Shown: positions 1 to 8,705 of the stretch, in pieces
Numbering within the stretch: position 1 is the stretch's first letter
Layout of the letters: each line of letters opens with the position of its first letter
NCBI GenBank assembly: GCA_963711215.1
Contig: CAVQDH010000002.1
Location: forward strand, 868,001 to 932,000
From: WHUA01 sp963711215
GTDB lineage: Bacteria; Pseudomonadota; Alphaproteobacteria; UBA8366
Length of the DNA: 64,000 nt
Direction of reading: 5' to 3'
Notes under the pieces: model-generated
Databases searched by the model: none
What the model saw: only the letters and a program-made list of their open reading frames with translations
What the model was told of the DNA's origin: nothing
Translations under genes and position numbers: made by a program

Positions 1-236
1 ACGCGGAAGGCAGCTACGCCGGCGGCATCCACGTGGAGATGACCGGCCAGGATGTGACCGAATGCCTGGGCGGCGCGCAGGCGATCGGGGACGACCAGCT
101 GTCCCGGCGCTATCACACGCACTGCGATCCGCGGCTGAACGCCAACCAGGCGCTCGAGCTGGCCTTCCTGATCGCCGAAGAGCTGAAGGCGCAGCGCATG
201 GACAACCGGCGCAAGGTCGCCGCCGCGGCGTCCTGA
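1..236 (+). CDS. Class II 3-deoxy-7-phosphoheptulonate (DAHP) synthase, C-terminal end (5' part outside window)
   Basis: The reading frame is open from base 3. It carries the C-terminal signature of class II (plant-type) DAHP synthase: GGIHVEMTGQ, then ECLGG, then a RYHTHCDPRLNANQALELAF-like block (residue letters seen in that order). This enzyme condenses phosphoenolpyruvate and erythrose-4-phosphate in the cytoplasm as the first step of the shikimate pathway. The HxE and CDPRLN elements hold metal and substrate ligands in the family. The gene ends with a charged, alanine-rich tail at a TGA. A 12-bp stem-loop follows at 259-291. Only about 77 residues are visible, so the start, regulation and operon cannot be judged. 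Confidence 0.9.
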   Translation, partial: AEGSYAGGIHVEMTGQDVTECLGGAQAIGDDQLSRRYHTHCDPRLNANQALELAFLIAEELKAQRMDNRRKVAAAAS

Positions 237-258
237 TTTAGCCTATTCGTAGGATCTT

Positions 259-291
259 CCCGGCGTGGGGCTCATCGAGCCTCACGCCGGG
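259..291 (+). terminator. Stem-loop after DAHP synthase
   Basis: CCCGGCGTG (259-267) pairs with CACGCCGGG (283-291), and the stem extends by three more pairs inside to a 9-nt loop. It lies 22 bases after the DAHP synthase stop. The T tract that follows is weak, so termination is likely but may need a factor. The right arm and the next 20 bases resemble 1954-1985. Confidence 0.55.
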
Positions 292-341
292 TATCGGTTT
301 GCCTGCCATTGGGTCAATTCGCATTACACGCCATCGGGAGC

Positions 342-1132
342 TTAGGCGGCGCCGCGATAGCGGGCGGCCGCGTGAACCTGCCTGAAATTCGGCAGCATCG
401 CCTGCCGGGCGTCGTCGAAGGCGGTCCACTGGCCGGCGTCCGGGAGCGGCGGGATGGTGATGGTCTCGCGGCGGTCGAAGCCGACGAGGGCGGCGTCCAC
501 CAGCTCGTCCACCTCCATCACGCCTGCGATTTCATTCACGTCGCGCCCGGATCGCTCCCAGATCTCGGTCCGCGTCGCCGCCGGCAGAACCGCCTGCACG
601 TAGACGCCCTTAGGCGCCGAGCTCAAGGTGCAGACCCTGGGAGAGGAACAGGACGAAGGCCTTGGTCGCGCCATAGACGCTCATCCCGAGCTCGGGTGCG
701 ACCCCGACGATCGACGCGATATTGACGATCGCCCCTTCGCCCGCCTGGGCGAACCGCGGTGCGGCCGCGCTGGAAAGCCGCGTCAGCGCGGTGGTGTTGA
801 GGCTGATGAGCTTCGCCACATCGTCCGGGCTCTGGTCCAGGAAGCCGCCGGCGGCGGTCGCCCCGGCGTTGTTCACCAGGATTCCAATATGGTCATCGTT
901 GCGCACCCGCGTTTCCACGGCCGCAAGCTCGCGGCTGTCGGTCAGGTCGGCGGGAAGGACATCGACCGATACACCGGTCTCACGGCGCAGCCGATCGGCT
1001 AGGGCTTCCAGCCGGAGCGCGGTCGCGGGCCACGAGGACGAGATCGTGGCCCCGCTTGGCGAAGCGGTCGGCATAGACGGCGCCGATTCCGGTCGAGGCG
1101 CCGGTAATCAGGGCGGAGGGCTTGTGACTCAT
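342..1132 (-). CDS. SDR-family NAD(P)-dependent oxidoreductase (frame broken twice)
   Basis: Starting at ATG 1132, the minus strand encodes MSHKPSALITGASTGIG, the glycine-rich dinucleotide motif of short-chain dehydrogenases. It continues through NNAG, a serine block (NIASIVG) and the catalytic YGATK pair, and ends at TAA 342-344. About 262 residues result if one surplus base near 1015 and one near 612 are ignored, which is normal SDR length. The substrate cannot be told from sequence. It is divergent from the TetR gene at 1233, and a 100-bp intergenic region with repeated operator-like half sites lies between them, so it is probably the TetR target. The breaks look like sequencing errors because homology resumes exactly in the next frame. 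Confidence 0.85.
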
Positions 1133-1167
1133 CGGTTTGCTCCTGAACAAGGATTATTAATGATAGA

Positions 1168-1204
1168 TCATCATGTATGGACATATATGACGGTCATCAT
1201 GTAT
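1168..1204. promoter_or_regulatory. Candidate TetR operator region between SDR and TetR genes
   Basis: The 11-mer TCATCATGTAT occurs twice, at 1168-1178 and 1194-1204, with a 26-bp period. Between and overlapping them lies the perfect interrupted palindrome ATGAC-G-GTCAT at 1187-1197. The stretch is AT-rich against its surroundings and sits between two divergent genes, one of which is a TetR-family repressor. This is where autoregulatory operators of that family are normally found. No protein-binding evidence is available from sequence. Confidence 0.5.
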
Positions 1205-1232
1205 AATGTCAAGCGATGAATTGGAGGGCGAG

Positions 1233-1827
1233 ATGAAGGTGAGTCGCGAGCAGGTGGTGGAGAACCGGCGGAAGATCCTGGAAGCGGCAAGCCGCCTGTT
1301 CAGGGCGCGGGGTTACGATTCGGTCACGGTGGCCGAGATCATGAAGGCGGCGGGACTCACCCATGGCGGTTTCTATGGGCACTTCAAGTCGAAGGACGAC
1401 CTGATCGCCGAAACGCTGGCTCATGCGCTGGTGGACGGGTCAGGCGCGGAGGTCGATCTGGCCGACTATGCCGCCAGGTATCTGTCGCCGCGCCATCGTG
1501 CCGACCTCGCGGGCGGATGCCCGACGGCGGCGCTCGCCGCCGAGACCATTCGCCAGACGCCCGAGGCGCGCGCCGCCATGACGGATGGATTGCGGCGGCA
1601 GATCGAGCGCTTCAGCCGGAGCGCACCGGGCGACACCGCGGCGGAGAAGCGTCAGGCCGCCATCGGCAGCTGGGTCGGCCATGGTCGGCGCCATGATCCT
1701 GGCGCGGCTTAGCGACGATCCGAAGCTGTCGGATGAGATGCTGGCGCAGACCCGTGCCTGGATTGACGGCAGGGTGAAAGGCAGCGCCGGCAGGGGTAGG
1801 GCAAATCGCAAAATGGCCCGATCTTGA
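1233..1827 (+). CDS. TetR/AcrR-family transcriptional regulator (one frame break)
   Basis: The ATG at 1233 follows a GGAGGGCGAG ribosome site. Residues 10-55 form the TetR helix-turn-helix: a KILEAASRLF helix, then VTVAEIMKAAGLTHGGFYGHF, the usual recognition helix ending. The rest is an all-helical ligand-binding half. The GFYGHF wording and the C-terminal SDDPKLSDEML pattern resemble the regulators paired with SDR genes. The frame breaks at about 1675 (surplus base in a GGG run), after which the C-terminus continues in the next frame to 1827, giving about 197 residues. It is divergently placed from an SDR gene and probably represses it and itself. The ligand is unknown. Confidence 0.87.
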
Positions 1828-1955
1828 CACCGATGTCGTTCAATTGGCCGGAGGCATGGTTCTTGTCGCAGCGAGGCAATTCTTGGCCGGCTCAAGGATA
1901 TTCGGGTTTCTCTGGCAGAATTAGGACGGATCGCAGTGTCAGGCGCGTCGCGGCC
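1828..1955. other. Intergenic, no feature seen
   Basis: 128 bases between the converging TetR gene and membrane-protein gene. No hairpin with a T run, tRNA or repeat was recognised. Confidence 0.5.
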
Positions 1956-2699
1956 TCACGCCGGATATCGGTTCGCCTGCCTTCGCTGACGGCCGGCCAG
2001 CATGCGCTGGTGCAGCACCAGCGAGCTTTCCACCAGCGCCCAAATCGAAATCACAATGTAGAAGGCGAACATCAGGCCTGCCACGCCGCCGAGCTCATGC
2101 GCCTTGCCGGATATGATGAGCAACAGCAGTACGATGACCAGCAGCGGGCCGGAGCAGACAAACATCAGCATATAGAGGATGACGGCAACCCTGTTCAGGT
2201 TGGCCGCCGTGCCGCCGCTGAGAAAGGAGAGGCTCCAGAGACGCTGGTTGCCCCGCCACCGGCCGAGCGCATCGGCGGCAACCGTGCCGGGCGCTTTCGG
2301 CAGCTTTGCGACCATGCGGATCCTGACGCAGGCGAAGCTCGCGTTGTTGAGGGAGAACACGACCGCCACCATGGCCGCCATCGTGGCGAAATGGGCGAGC
2401 ACCGCCAGCGGCAGGCTCAGCGCCGACATGTAGAAATTCAGAATATCGAAAAAGAAATAGTGAATGCCGGCGAACAGCAGGACCATGCCGGCGGACAGCT
2501 CGATCATCTCTGCCCGCAGCAGCTTGGCGATTTCCTGGGGGCCGACGATGCGCGCCGCATCCGCATGCCAGGGAAGGCGGAAGACGGACGGAATGAAGGC
2601 GATCGCGCCGTTCGGCAGCCGGCAGAAGAAGCCCGAGGACGAGCGGACGAAGCCGCCTGGCGACAGCTCGTATATTCGCTGTAGAGTTCCGCTCGCCAT
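1956..2699 (-). CDS. Uncharacterised integral membrane protein
   Basis: A 247-residue protein starting at ATG 2699. A soluble N-terminal stretch of about 50 residues is followed by about five hydrophobic helices. The first three lie roughly at residues 55-75, 82-105 and 108-125. A hairpin pair lies near 170-225, including a very hydrophobic block ending LLVIVLLLLIISG. The C-terminus is short and basic. Hydrophobicity and third-position GC support a real gene. I do not recognise the family. A broad resemblance to Yip1-like or RDD-like small membrane proteins is possible but unproven. It stands alone between a TetR gene and nadE. Confidence 0.7.
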   Translation of the reverse strand: MASGTLQRIYELSPGGFVRSSSGFFCRLPNGAIAFIPSVFRLPWHADAARIVGPQEIAKLLRAEMIELSAGMVLLFAGIHYFFFDILNFYMSALSLPLAVLAHFATMAAMVAVVFSLNNASFACVRIRMVAKLPKAPGTVAADALGRWRGNQRLWSLSFLSGGTAANLNRVAVILYMLMFVCSGPLLVIVLLLLIISGKAHELGGVAGLMFAFYIVISIWALVESSLVLHQRMLAGRQRRQANRYPA

Positions 2700-2827
2700 T
2701 CAATCCCTCGATACGCGGCACAAATCTTCCCGCCCTTTCGGAAAGTCTTGATTTTTAGCGGGCGGGTAGGATAGTCGCAGTGACGCTGGCCGCAGTCAGC
2801 GGCTTTCGAAGAGCGTAGTTCAGATTT

Positions 2828-4486
2828 ATGACCGAGCGGTTAACCATAGCTTTTGCCCAGTGCAATCCCGTGGTGGGCGATGTGGCCGGCAATATCGGCC
2901 GCATCCGGGACGTCATGGCGGCCTGCAAGGGCGTCGATTTGATCGTCTTCTCGGAGCTTGTGGTATCGGGATACCCGCCCGAGGACCTCGTGCTGAAGCC
3001 GTTCTTTCAGAGCAAGATCGAGGCGGCCGTCGAGGAACTGGCCAAGGAAACCGGCGCCGGCAAGCCGGCCTTGCTGGTCACCACGCCCTGGCGCGAGAAC
3101 GGCAAGCTGTACAATGCCGTGCTTCTGCTCGACGGCGGGACGATCGCGGCGAAGCGGTTCAAATACGACCTGCCGAACTACGGCGTGTTCGACGAAAAGC
3201 GGGTATTCGCGCCGGGCCCGATGCCGGGCCCGATCAATTTCCGCGACGTGCGGCTCGGCGTCCCGATTTGCGAGGACATCTGGAAGCCCGATGTCGTGGA
3301 ATGCCTGCAGGAGTCCGGCGCGGAGATCCTGCTCGTGCCGAACGGATCGCCGTTCGAGACCGACAAATACCATGAACGCCAGATGCATGCCGTGGCGCGG
3401 GTGACGGAGAGCGGCCTGCCGCTCGCCTACATCAACCAGATCGGCGGCCAGGACGAGCTGGTGTTCGACGGCGGCTCCTTCGTGCTGAACAGCGACTGCT
3501 CGCTGGCGGCGCAGGCGCCGCCCTGGCGCGAGGCGACCCTCGTCACCGAGTGGCGCCGCGGCGCCGATGGCCGCTGGCGCTGCGAGCCGGGCGACATGGC
3601 CGCGCCGCCCGAGGGGCTCGACGCGATCTACAGCGCGATGATGCTGGGGCTCCGCGACTATGTCCGGAAGAACGGCTTTCCCGGCATCGTCATCGGTCTT
3701 TCCGGCGGCATCGATTCCGCCCTCAGCGCGGCCGTGGCCGTCGACGCGCTGGGCGCGGAGAACGTGCATGCCGTGATGATGCCGTCGCCCTATACGAGTC
3801 AGGACAGCCTGGACGATGCGGCGGAAGCGGCCCAGCTCATGGGCATCCGCTACGACACGATCCCCATCGAGCCGGCGATGAAGGCCTTCGAAGCGATGCT
3901 CAAGCCGATCTTCGCCGGCCGCCCGGCCGATACGACGGAAGAGAATATCCAGGCACGCACCCGCGGCATCCTGCTGATGGGCATCTCCAACAAGTTCGGC
4001 TCGATGCTGCTGACCACGGGCAACAAGTCGGAGATGGCGGTCGGCTACGCAACGTTGTATGGCGACATGAGCGGCGGTTATTCGGTGCTCAAGGATGTCT
4101 ACAAGACCGACGTCTTCCGGCTCTCCCACTGGCGCAACCAGCAGCGGCCGCAAGGCGCACTCGGGCCGGCGGGACGCGTTATCCCCGAGCGCATCATCAC
4201 CAAGCCGCCGTCGGCCGAGCTCAAGCCGAACCAGAAGGACCAGGACAGCCTGCCGCCCTATGATGCGCTGGACGATATCTTGAGCTGTCTCATCGAAGGC
4301 GAGATGAGCCTTGCCGAGATCACCGGCCGCGGGCATGACGCGGCGACCGTGCAGCGCGTCTGGCGCATGCTCGATCTCGCGGAATACAAGCGCCGTCAAG
4401 CGCCGCCCGGCGTGAAGATCACGCGCCGTGCGTTCGGCCGTGACCGGCGCTATCCGATCACCAATGCGTTCCGAAAGATTCTCTAG
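2828..4486 (+). CDS. nadE: Glutamine-dependent NAD+ synthetase
   Basis: 552 residues, the usual length of the two-domain enzyme. The N-terminal nitrilase-like glutaminase domain carries the catalytic triad Glu43 (FSEL), Lys112 (FKYDLPNY) and Cys148 (PICEDIW). It releases ammonia that is channelled to the C-terminal synthetase. There the ATP-PPi loop SGGIDS lies at 292-297, and TTGNKSE with the GDMSGGY region follows around 400. The enzyme amidates nicotinic-acid adenine dinucleotide to NAD+ in the cytoplasm, the last step of NAD biosynthesis. It stands alone upstream of cysS. No frame break was found. ATG 2828 is chosen because homology starts within a few residues; its ribosome site is weak. 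Confidence 0.95.
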   Translation: MTERLTIAFAQCNPVVGDVAGNIGRIRDVMAACKGVDLIVFSELVVSGYPPEDLVLKPFFQSKIEAAVEELAKETGAGKPALLVTTPWRENGKLYNAVLLLDGGTIAAKRFKYDLPNYGVFDEKRVFAPGPMPGPINFRDVRLGVPICEDIWKPDVVECLQESGAEILLVPNGSPFETDKYHERQMHAVARVTESGLPLAYINQIGGQDELVFDGGSFVLNSDCSLAAQAPPWREATLVTEWRRGADGRWRCEPGDMAAPPEGLDAIYSAMMLGLRDYVRKNGFPGIVIGLSGGIDSALSAAVAVDALGAENVHAVMMPSPYTSQDSLDDAAEAAQLMGIRYDTIPIEPAMKAFEAMLKPIFAGRPADTTEENIQARTRGILLMGISNKFGSMLLTTGNKSEMAVGYATLYGDMSGGYSVLKDVYKTDVFRLSHWRNQQRPQGALGPAGRVIPERIITKPPSAELKPNQKDQDSLPPYDALDDILSCLIEGEMSLAEITGRGHDAATVQRVWRMLDLAEYKRRQAPPGVKITRRAFGRDRRYPITNAFRKIL

Positions 4487-4632
4487 CTTTGCGTGTATCA
4501 GGTGCGCGTTGCTTGCCTGAATGATTCCAACTATTTGCGGATCATGTCGCGTGCGGAACGATGTGACCGTCATCCTTGAATCCTACCGGTCGCTGGCATA
4601 GGTTGCGGCCAAGCCAGGATCGACAGAAATCG

Positions 4633-6010
4633 ATGCTCCAGATTTACAACACCGCCAGCCGGCGCAAGGAAGAATTCCGGCCGATCGACAAGCGGCATGT
4701 CCGCATGTATGTGTGCGGCCCGACGGTCTATGACTTCGCGCATATCGGCAACGCGCGCCCCGTCGTCGTGTTCGACGTCGTGTACCGCCTGCTCAAGCGG
4801 CTCTATCCGGACGGTCACCTACGTCCGCAACATCACGGACGTGGACGACAAGATCAACGCGCGCGCCAAGGAGACCGGCGAGGATATCCGGACGCTGACC
4901 GAACGGACGGCGAAGCAATTCCACGAGGATGTCACCGCGCTGGGCGCGCTCGCGCCGGATGTCGAGCCGCGCGCGACCGAGCATATCGCCGAAATGATCG
5001 CCATCATCAGCGAGCTGCTCGACAAGGGCTATGCCTATCACGAGGACGGCCACGTGCTGTTCCACGTGCCGTCGATGCCGAATTACGGCACGCTGTCCGG
5101 GCACAGCCGCGAGGAGCTGATCGCCGGCGCTCGCGTCGAGGTCGCGCCCTACAAGCGCGATCCGGCGGATTTCGTGCTGTGGAAGCCGAGCGAGACGACG
5201 GTGCCGGGCTGGGACAGCCCGTGGGGCCGCGGCCGGCCCGGCTGGCATATCGAATGCTCGGCCATGAGCATGAAGTATCTCGGCGACAGCTTCGACATCC
5301 ACGGCGGCGGGCGCGACCTGATCTTTCCGCACCATGAGAACGAGCTGGCGCAAAGCCGCTGCGCGCATCCGGGCTCGCAGTTCGCGAAATACTGGATGCA
5401 CAACGGCTATCTCATGGCCGAAGGCGAGAAGATGTCGAAGTCGCTCGGCAACTTCTACACCATCCATGACTTGCTGGAGGAGTTCCCCGGCGAGGCGATC
5501 CGGCTCGCGCTGCTGCAGACGCATTACCGCCAGCCGCTCGATTTCACCAAGGAGAACCTGCGCCAGGCCAAGCATACGCTGGACCGTTTCTACACGGCCT
5601 TGCGCGCAGTCGCGGCGATCGAGCCGGCGGACGCCACTGCCGACGACGTGATCAAGGCGCTCGAGGACGACATCAACACGCCGCTTGCGCTGGCGGCGCT
5701 GCACGCTACGCTGAGCGATCTCAACAAGGCCGAGACCGATGCGGAGAAGGCGCGGCTCAAGGGCGTCCTGCTCGACGGCGGCAGCGTGCTCGGCCTGCTG
5801 CAGCAGGATCCCGAGGAATGGCTTCGCGGCCGCGTCGACGGCAGCGCGGGCCTGAGCGACGCGGAGATCGAGGCGCTCATCGCGCGGCGGGCCGCCGCCC
5901 GCAAGGCCAAGGACTTCGCCGAAGCGGACCGCGTCCGCGCCGCGCTGGCGGAAAACGGCGTAATTCTTGAGGATAAGCCCGACGGCACGACGCTCTGGCG
6001 GCGCGGCTAA
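4633..6010 (+). CDS. cysS: Cysteinyl-tRNA synthetase (one frame break)
   Basis: ATG 4633 begins MLQIYNTASRRKEEF. The first zinc ligand sits in MYVCGPTVYD and the HIGH motif reads HIGN. The KMSKS loop is intact as KMSKSLGNF near residue 270. The zinc-site helix WHIECSAMS and HGGGRDLIFPHHENE are also present. The frame breaks at about 4816: dropping one G from GACGGTC restores DVTYVRNITDVDDKI. Corrected length is about 458 residues, normal for CysRS. It charges tRNA-Cys in the cytoplasm and is essential, so the break is almost certainly an assembly error rather than a pseudogene. Confidence 0.95.
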
Positions 6011-6131
6011 GCTCCGCTTGCGCGGCCTTCCGGGCGCTGGGCTATACTCCGCTCCAACGGGACCTGTCATCCGGTCACCACCTCGGGAACGAAGCCGGGC
6101 CGAGATCCGGCAGCATCATGGGAGGAGCGCC

Positions 6132-6920
6132 ATGCTCTCAGGAAGGACCGCGCTGCTGTCCGGGTCGGTCGGCGGTATCGGTTATGCCACCGCCGCGGCG
6201 CTGGCCGCGCAGGGCTGCAACGTCATGCTCAACGGCTTCGCCGACCCGCATGAGATCGAGGAGAAGCGCTTAGGCCTGGAGAAGGCGCATGGCGTCAAGG
6301 CGCGCTACCACGGCGCCGACCTGCGCAACATCGCCGAGATCGAGGACCTCGTCGCCGCCACCGAGCGCGAGCTGGGCCCGGTCGACATCCTGGTCAACAA
6401 CGCGGTGGTCCGCCATTTCGCCAATGTCGAGGATTTCAAGCCGGAGGACTGGCAGACCGCGCTCGACGTCAACCTTTCGGCGCCCTTTCACCTCATCCGT
6501 CTCACGCTCGGCGGCATGAAGCGGCGCGGCTGGGGCCGCATCATCAACCTCGCGTCCGCGCTTGGCTTCATCGCCATGCCCGGGCGGGTGGACTATGTCG
6601 TGACCAAGACCGCCTTGATGGGGCTGGCGCGCGCGGTCGCGATCGAGACGCAGGAGGAGCCCAACATCACGGTGAACGCGATCTGTCCCGGCGCGGTGCG
6701 CACGCCGGCGGCCGAGAAGCGCGTCGCCGCGCTCGCCGAGTCCAAGGGCATCGGCATCGAAGCGGCGACCCGCGAGTTCCTCGACGGCCGCCAGCCGAGC
6801 AAGCGCTTCATCGATCCCGGACAGATCGGCGCCTTGATCGCCTTCCTCTGCAGCGAGGCGGCGCGCGAGATCACCGGCGCCTCCATCCCGATCGACGACG
6901 CCTGGACGATCTCACCCTGA
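6132..6920 (+). CDS. 3-hydroxybutyrate-dehydrogenase-like SDR
   Basis: ATG 6132 follows GGGAGGAGCGCC, a clear ribosome site, and gives 262 residues. The N-terminal LSGSVGGIG nucleotide loop, LVNNAVVRH, the Ser block NLASALGF, catalytic Tyr155 and Lys159 (YVVTK), and the NAICPGAVRTP segment fit the D-3-hydroxybutyrate dehydrogenase branch of SDRs. The GFADPHEIE and RQPSKRFIDPGQIG segments also fit. That enzyme interconverts 3-hydroxybutyrate and acetoacetate with NAD. The family's usual KSAYVAAKH reads GRVDYVVTKT here, so substrate may differ. A TATACT -10-like box lies about 85 bases upstream. metA follows 12 bases later, so the two are probably cotranscribed. Confidence 0.85.
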   Translation: MLSGRTALLSGSVGGIGYATAAALAAQGCNVMLNGFADPHEIEEKRLGLEKAHGVKARYHGADLRNIAEIEDLVAATERELGPVDILVNNAVVRHFANVEDFKPEDWQTALDVNLSAPFHLIRLTLGGMKRRGWGRIINLASALGFIAMPGRVDYVVTKTALMGLARAVAIETQEEPNITVNAICPGAVRTPAAEKRVAALAESKGIGIEAATREFLDGRQPSKRFIDPGQIGALIAFLCSEAAREITGASIPIDDAWTISP

Positions 6921-6932
6921 CGAGACAAACCG

Positions 6933-7851
6933 ATGCCGATCAAGATACCTGACGACCTGCCGGCCCGCGCCACGCTCGATGCGGAAGGGGTCATGGTCAT
7001 GCGCGAGGCGGATGCGGTGCGCCAGGACATCCGGCCCATGCGCATCGCCCTGCTCAACCTGATGCCCAACAAGATCAAGACCGAGACGCAGATCGCGCGG
7101 CTGCTCGGCTCGACGCCGCTCCAGGTGGAGCTGACGCTGGTCAAGATCACCAATCACGTCGCGCGGAACACGCCCGAGGGGCATATCGCGTCCTTCTACC
7201 GCGACTGGGAGGATATCCGCGCCAAGAAGTTTGACGGCTTCATCGTCACCGGCGCGCCCGTCGAGACGTTGCCGTTCGAGCAGGTGACCTATTGGGGCGA
7301 GCTGCGCCGCATCTTCGATTGGACGCAGACGCATGTGCATAGCTGCTTCAACATCTGCTGGGGCGCGCAGGCGGCGATCCATCATTTCTACGGCGTCCCG
7401 AAGTACCAGCTGACGGAGAAGGCGTTCGGCGTCTACCGCCACCGGAATCTCGCGCCGGCCTCGCCTTATCTGCGGGGATTTTCCGACGACTTCTCGATCC
7501 CGGTGTCGCGCTGGACGGAAGTGCGGCGCGAGGACATCCCGCTGGACAGCGGGCATGAGCGTGCTGATGGAGTTGGACGAGGCGGGGCTGTGCCTGTTGG
7601 ACGACCCGGCGCACCGGTCGCTCCATATGTTCAATCACATCGAGTATGATTCGAATTCGCTCAGCGATGAGTATTTCCGCGACCTCGCCGCCGACAAGCC
7701 GATCGCCGCGCCGAGCAACTACTTCCCGGAGGACGACCCGGATCGCCAGCCCGAGAACCGCTGGCGCAGCCATGCCCACCTGCTGTTCGGCAACTGGATC
7801 AACCAGCTCTATCAGACGACGCCTTTCGATGTGTCGAAGATCGGGACCTGA
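6933..7851 (+). CDS. metA: Homoserine O-acyltransferase MetA, predicted acetyl-CoA specific (one frame break)
   Basis: About 305 residues after removing one surplus base near 7551 (AGCGGGCATGAGC). The sequence is typical of the MetA family throughout: LNLMPNKIKTETQ, FDGFIVTGAPVE, catalytic Cys142 in FNICWGAQ, and the C-terminal His/Glu pair in FNHIEYD. The residue after GAPV is Glu111. Published work on MetA ties Glu at this site to acetyl-CoA use and Gly to succinyl-CoA use, so I infer homoserine O-acetyltransferase. It activates homoserine for methionine synthesis. It lies 12 bases downstream of an SDR gene. No SAM riboswitch was recognised upstream of the pair. Confidence 0.93.
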
Positions 7852-7894
7852 TGCGATACTTGTCTCGATAGACCGATAGGAAGGAACGCGAACC

Positions 7895-8683
7895 ATGCCG
7901 ACCGTGAAAAGCCAGGATGCCACCCTCTATTACGACGTCTACGGTCCCGAGGGCGCGCCGGCGCTGGTCTTCGCGCATGGCCGCGGCGGCAACGCGTCCT
8001 GCTGGTGGCAGCAGGTGCCTTATTTCTGCGACCGCTACCGCGTCGTCGTGTTCGATCACCGCGCTTTCGGCCGGTCGGTTTGCGCGCCGGGCAAGTTCCT
8101 CGTGCGCTATTTCGCGGATGATCTCGCCGCGATCCTCGACGCGGCCGGCATCAAGAAAACCTCGATCGTCTGCCAGTCGATGGGCGGCTGGACGGGGCTC
8201 CGCTTCGCGCTCGCCCATCCCGAGCGGGTGCGCTGCCTCGTGCTCGGCAACACGCCCGGCGGCGTGATGACCGAAAAGCTGTACGCGCATGCGCTTAGCC
8301 GGCCGAGCACGATCGAGAACGCCGCCTTCAACAGCTTCGCGCTCGCCCCGGACTATCACGCGCGCAAGCCCGCGATGGGCTTCCTCTACAACCAGATCGG
8401 CTCGTTCAACACCGGGGAGGGACCGGCCGGCTGGTCGAGGATGGCAAAGAACGAGCGCGACCTCGATCCGGCCAAGCTCATGGGCTACAAGACGCCGACG
8501 CTGATGATCACCGGCGAACAGGACCGCATCTTCCCGCCCGCCATGCTGCACGAGGTGGCGCCGCAGATTCCCGGCTGCGAGGTCGTCGACCTGCCGGGCG
8601 TCGGCCACTCCGCCTATTTCGAGGACGCGGCGACGTTCAACCGAACCGTCGACGCTTTCCTGGCAAGGCACGCGAAGGGCTAG
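7895..8683 (+). CDS. Alpha/beta hydrolase
   Basis: 262 residues. The fold's landmarks are in order: oxyanion HGRGGNASCW near residue 30, nucleophile elbow CQSMGGW with Ser95, acid in ITGEQDRIFPP, and His in GVGHSAYFED near the C-terminus. The start has the ribosome site AGGAAGG. It is probably cytoplasmic, since no signal peptide is visible. Substrate is unknown. It lies 43 bases after metA, but nothing ties it to methionine synthesis. The LLM oxidoreductase gene converges on it from the other strand. Confidence 0.85.
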   Translation: MPTVKSQDATLYYDVYGPEGAPALVFAHGRGGNASCWWQQVPYFCDRYRVVVFDHRAFGRSVCAPGKFLVRYFADDLAAILDAAGIKKTSIVCQSMGGWTGLRFALAHPERVRCLVLGNTPGGVMTEKLYAHALSRPSTIENAAFNSFALAPDYHARKPAMGFLYNQIGSFNTGEGPAGWSRMAKNERDLDPAKLMGYKTPTLMITGEQDRIFPPAMLHEVAPQIPGCEVVDLPGVGHSAYFEDAATFNRTVDAFLARHAKG

Positions 8684-8705
8684 AACACCTGGCGGTTCGT
8701 GTTCT

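Noticed and set aside
2840..4573. 577-residue open frame antisense to nadE
   Set aside because: It mirrors an intact, highly conserved nadE and has the Arg/His/Asp/Ala-rich composition of a shadow frame in high-GC DNA.
6011..6131. SAM riboswitch before the SDR-metA pair
   Set aside because: The 121-bp leader does not show the conserved SAM-II pseudoknot elements that I could recognise.
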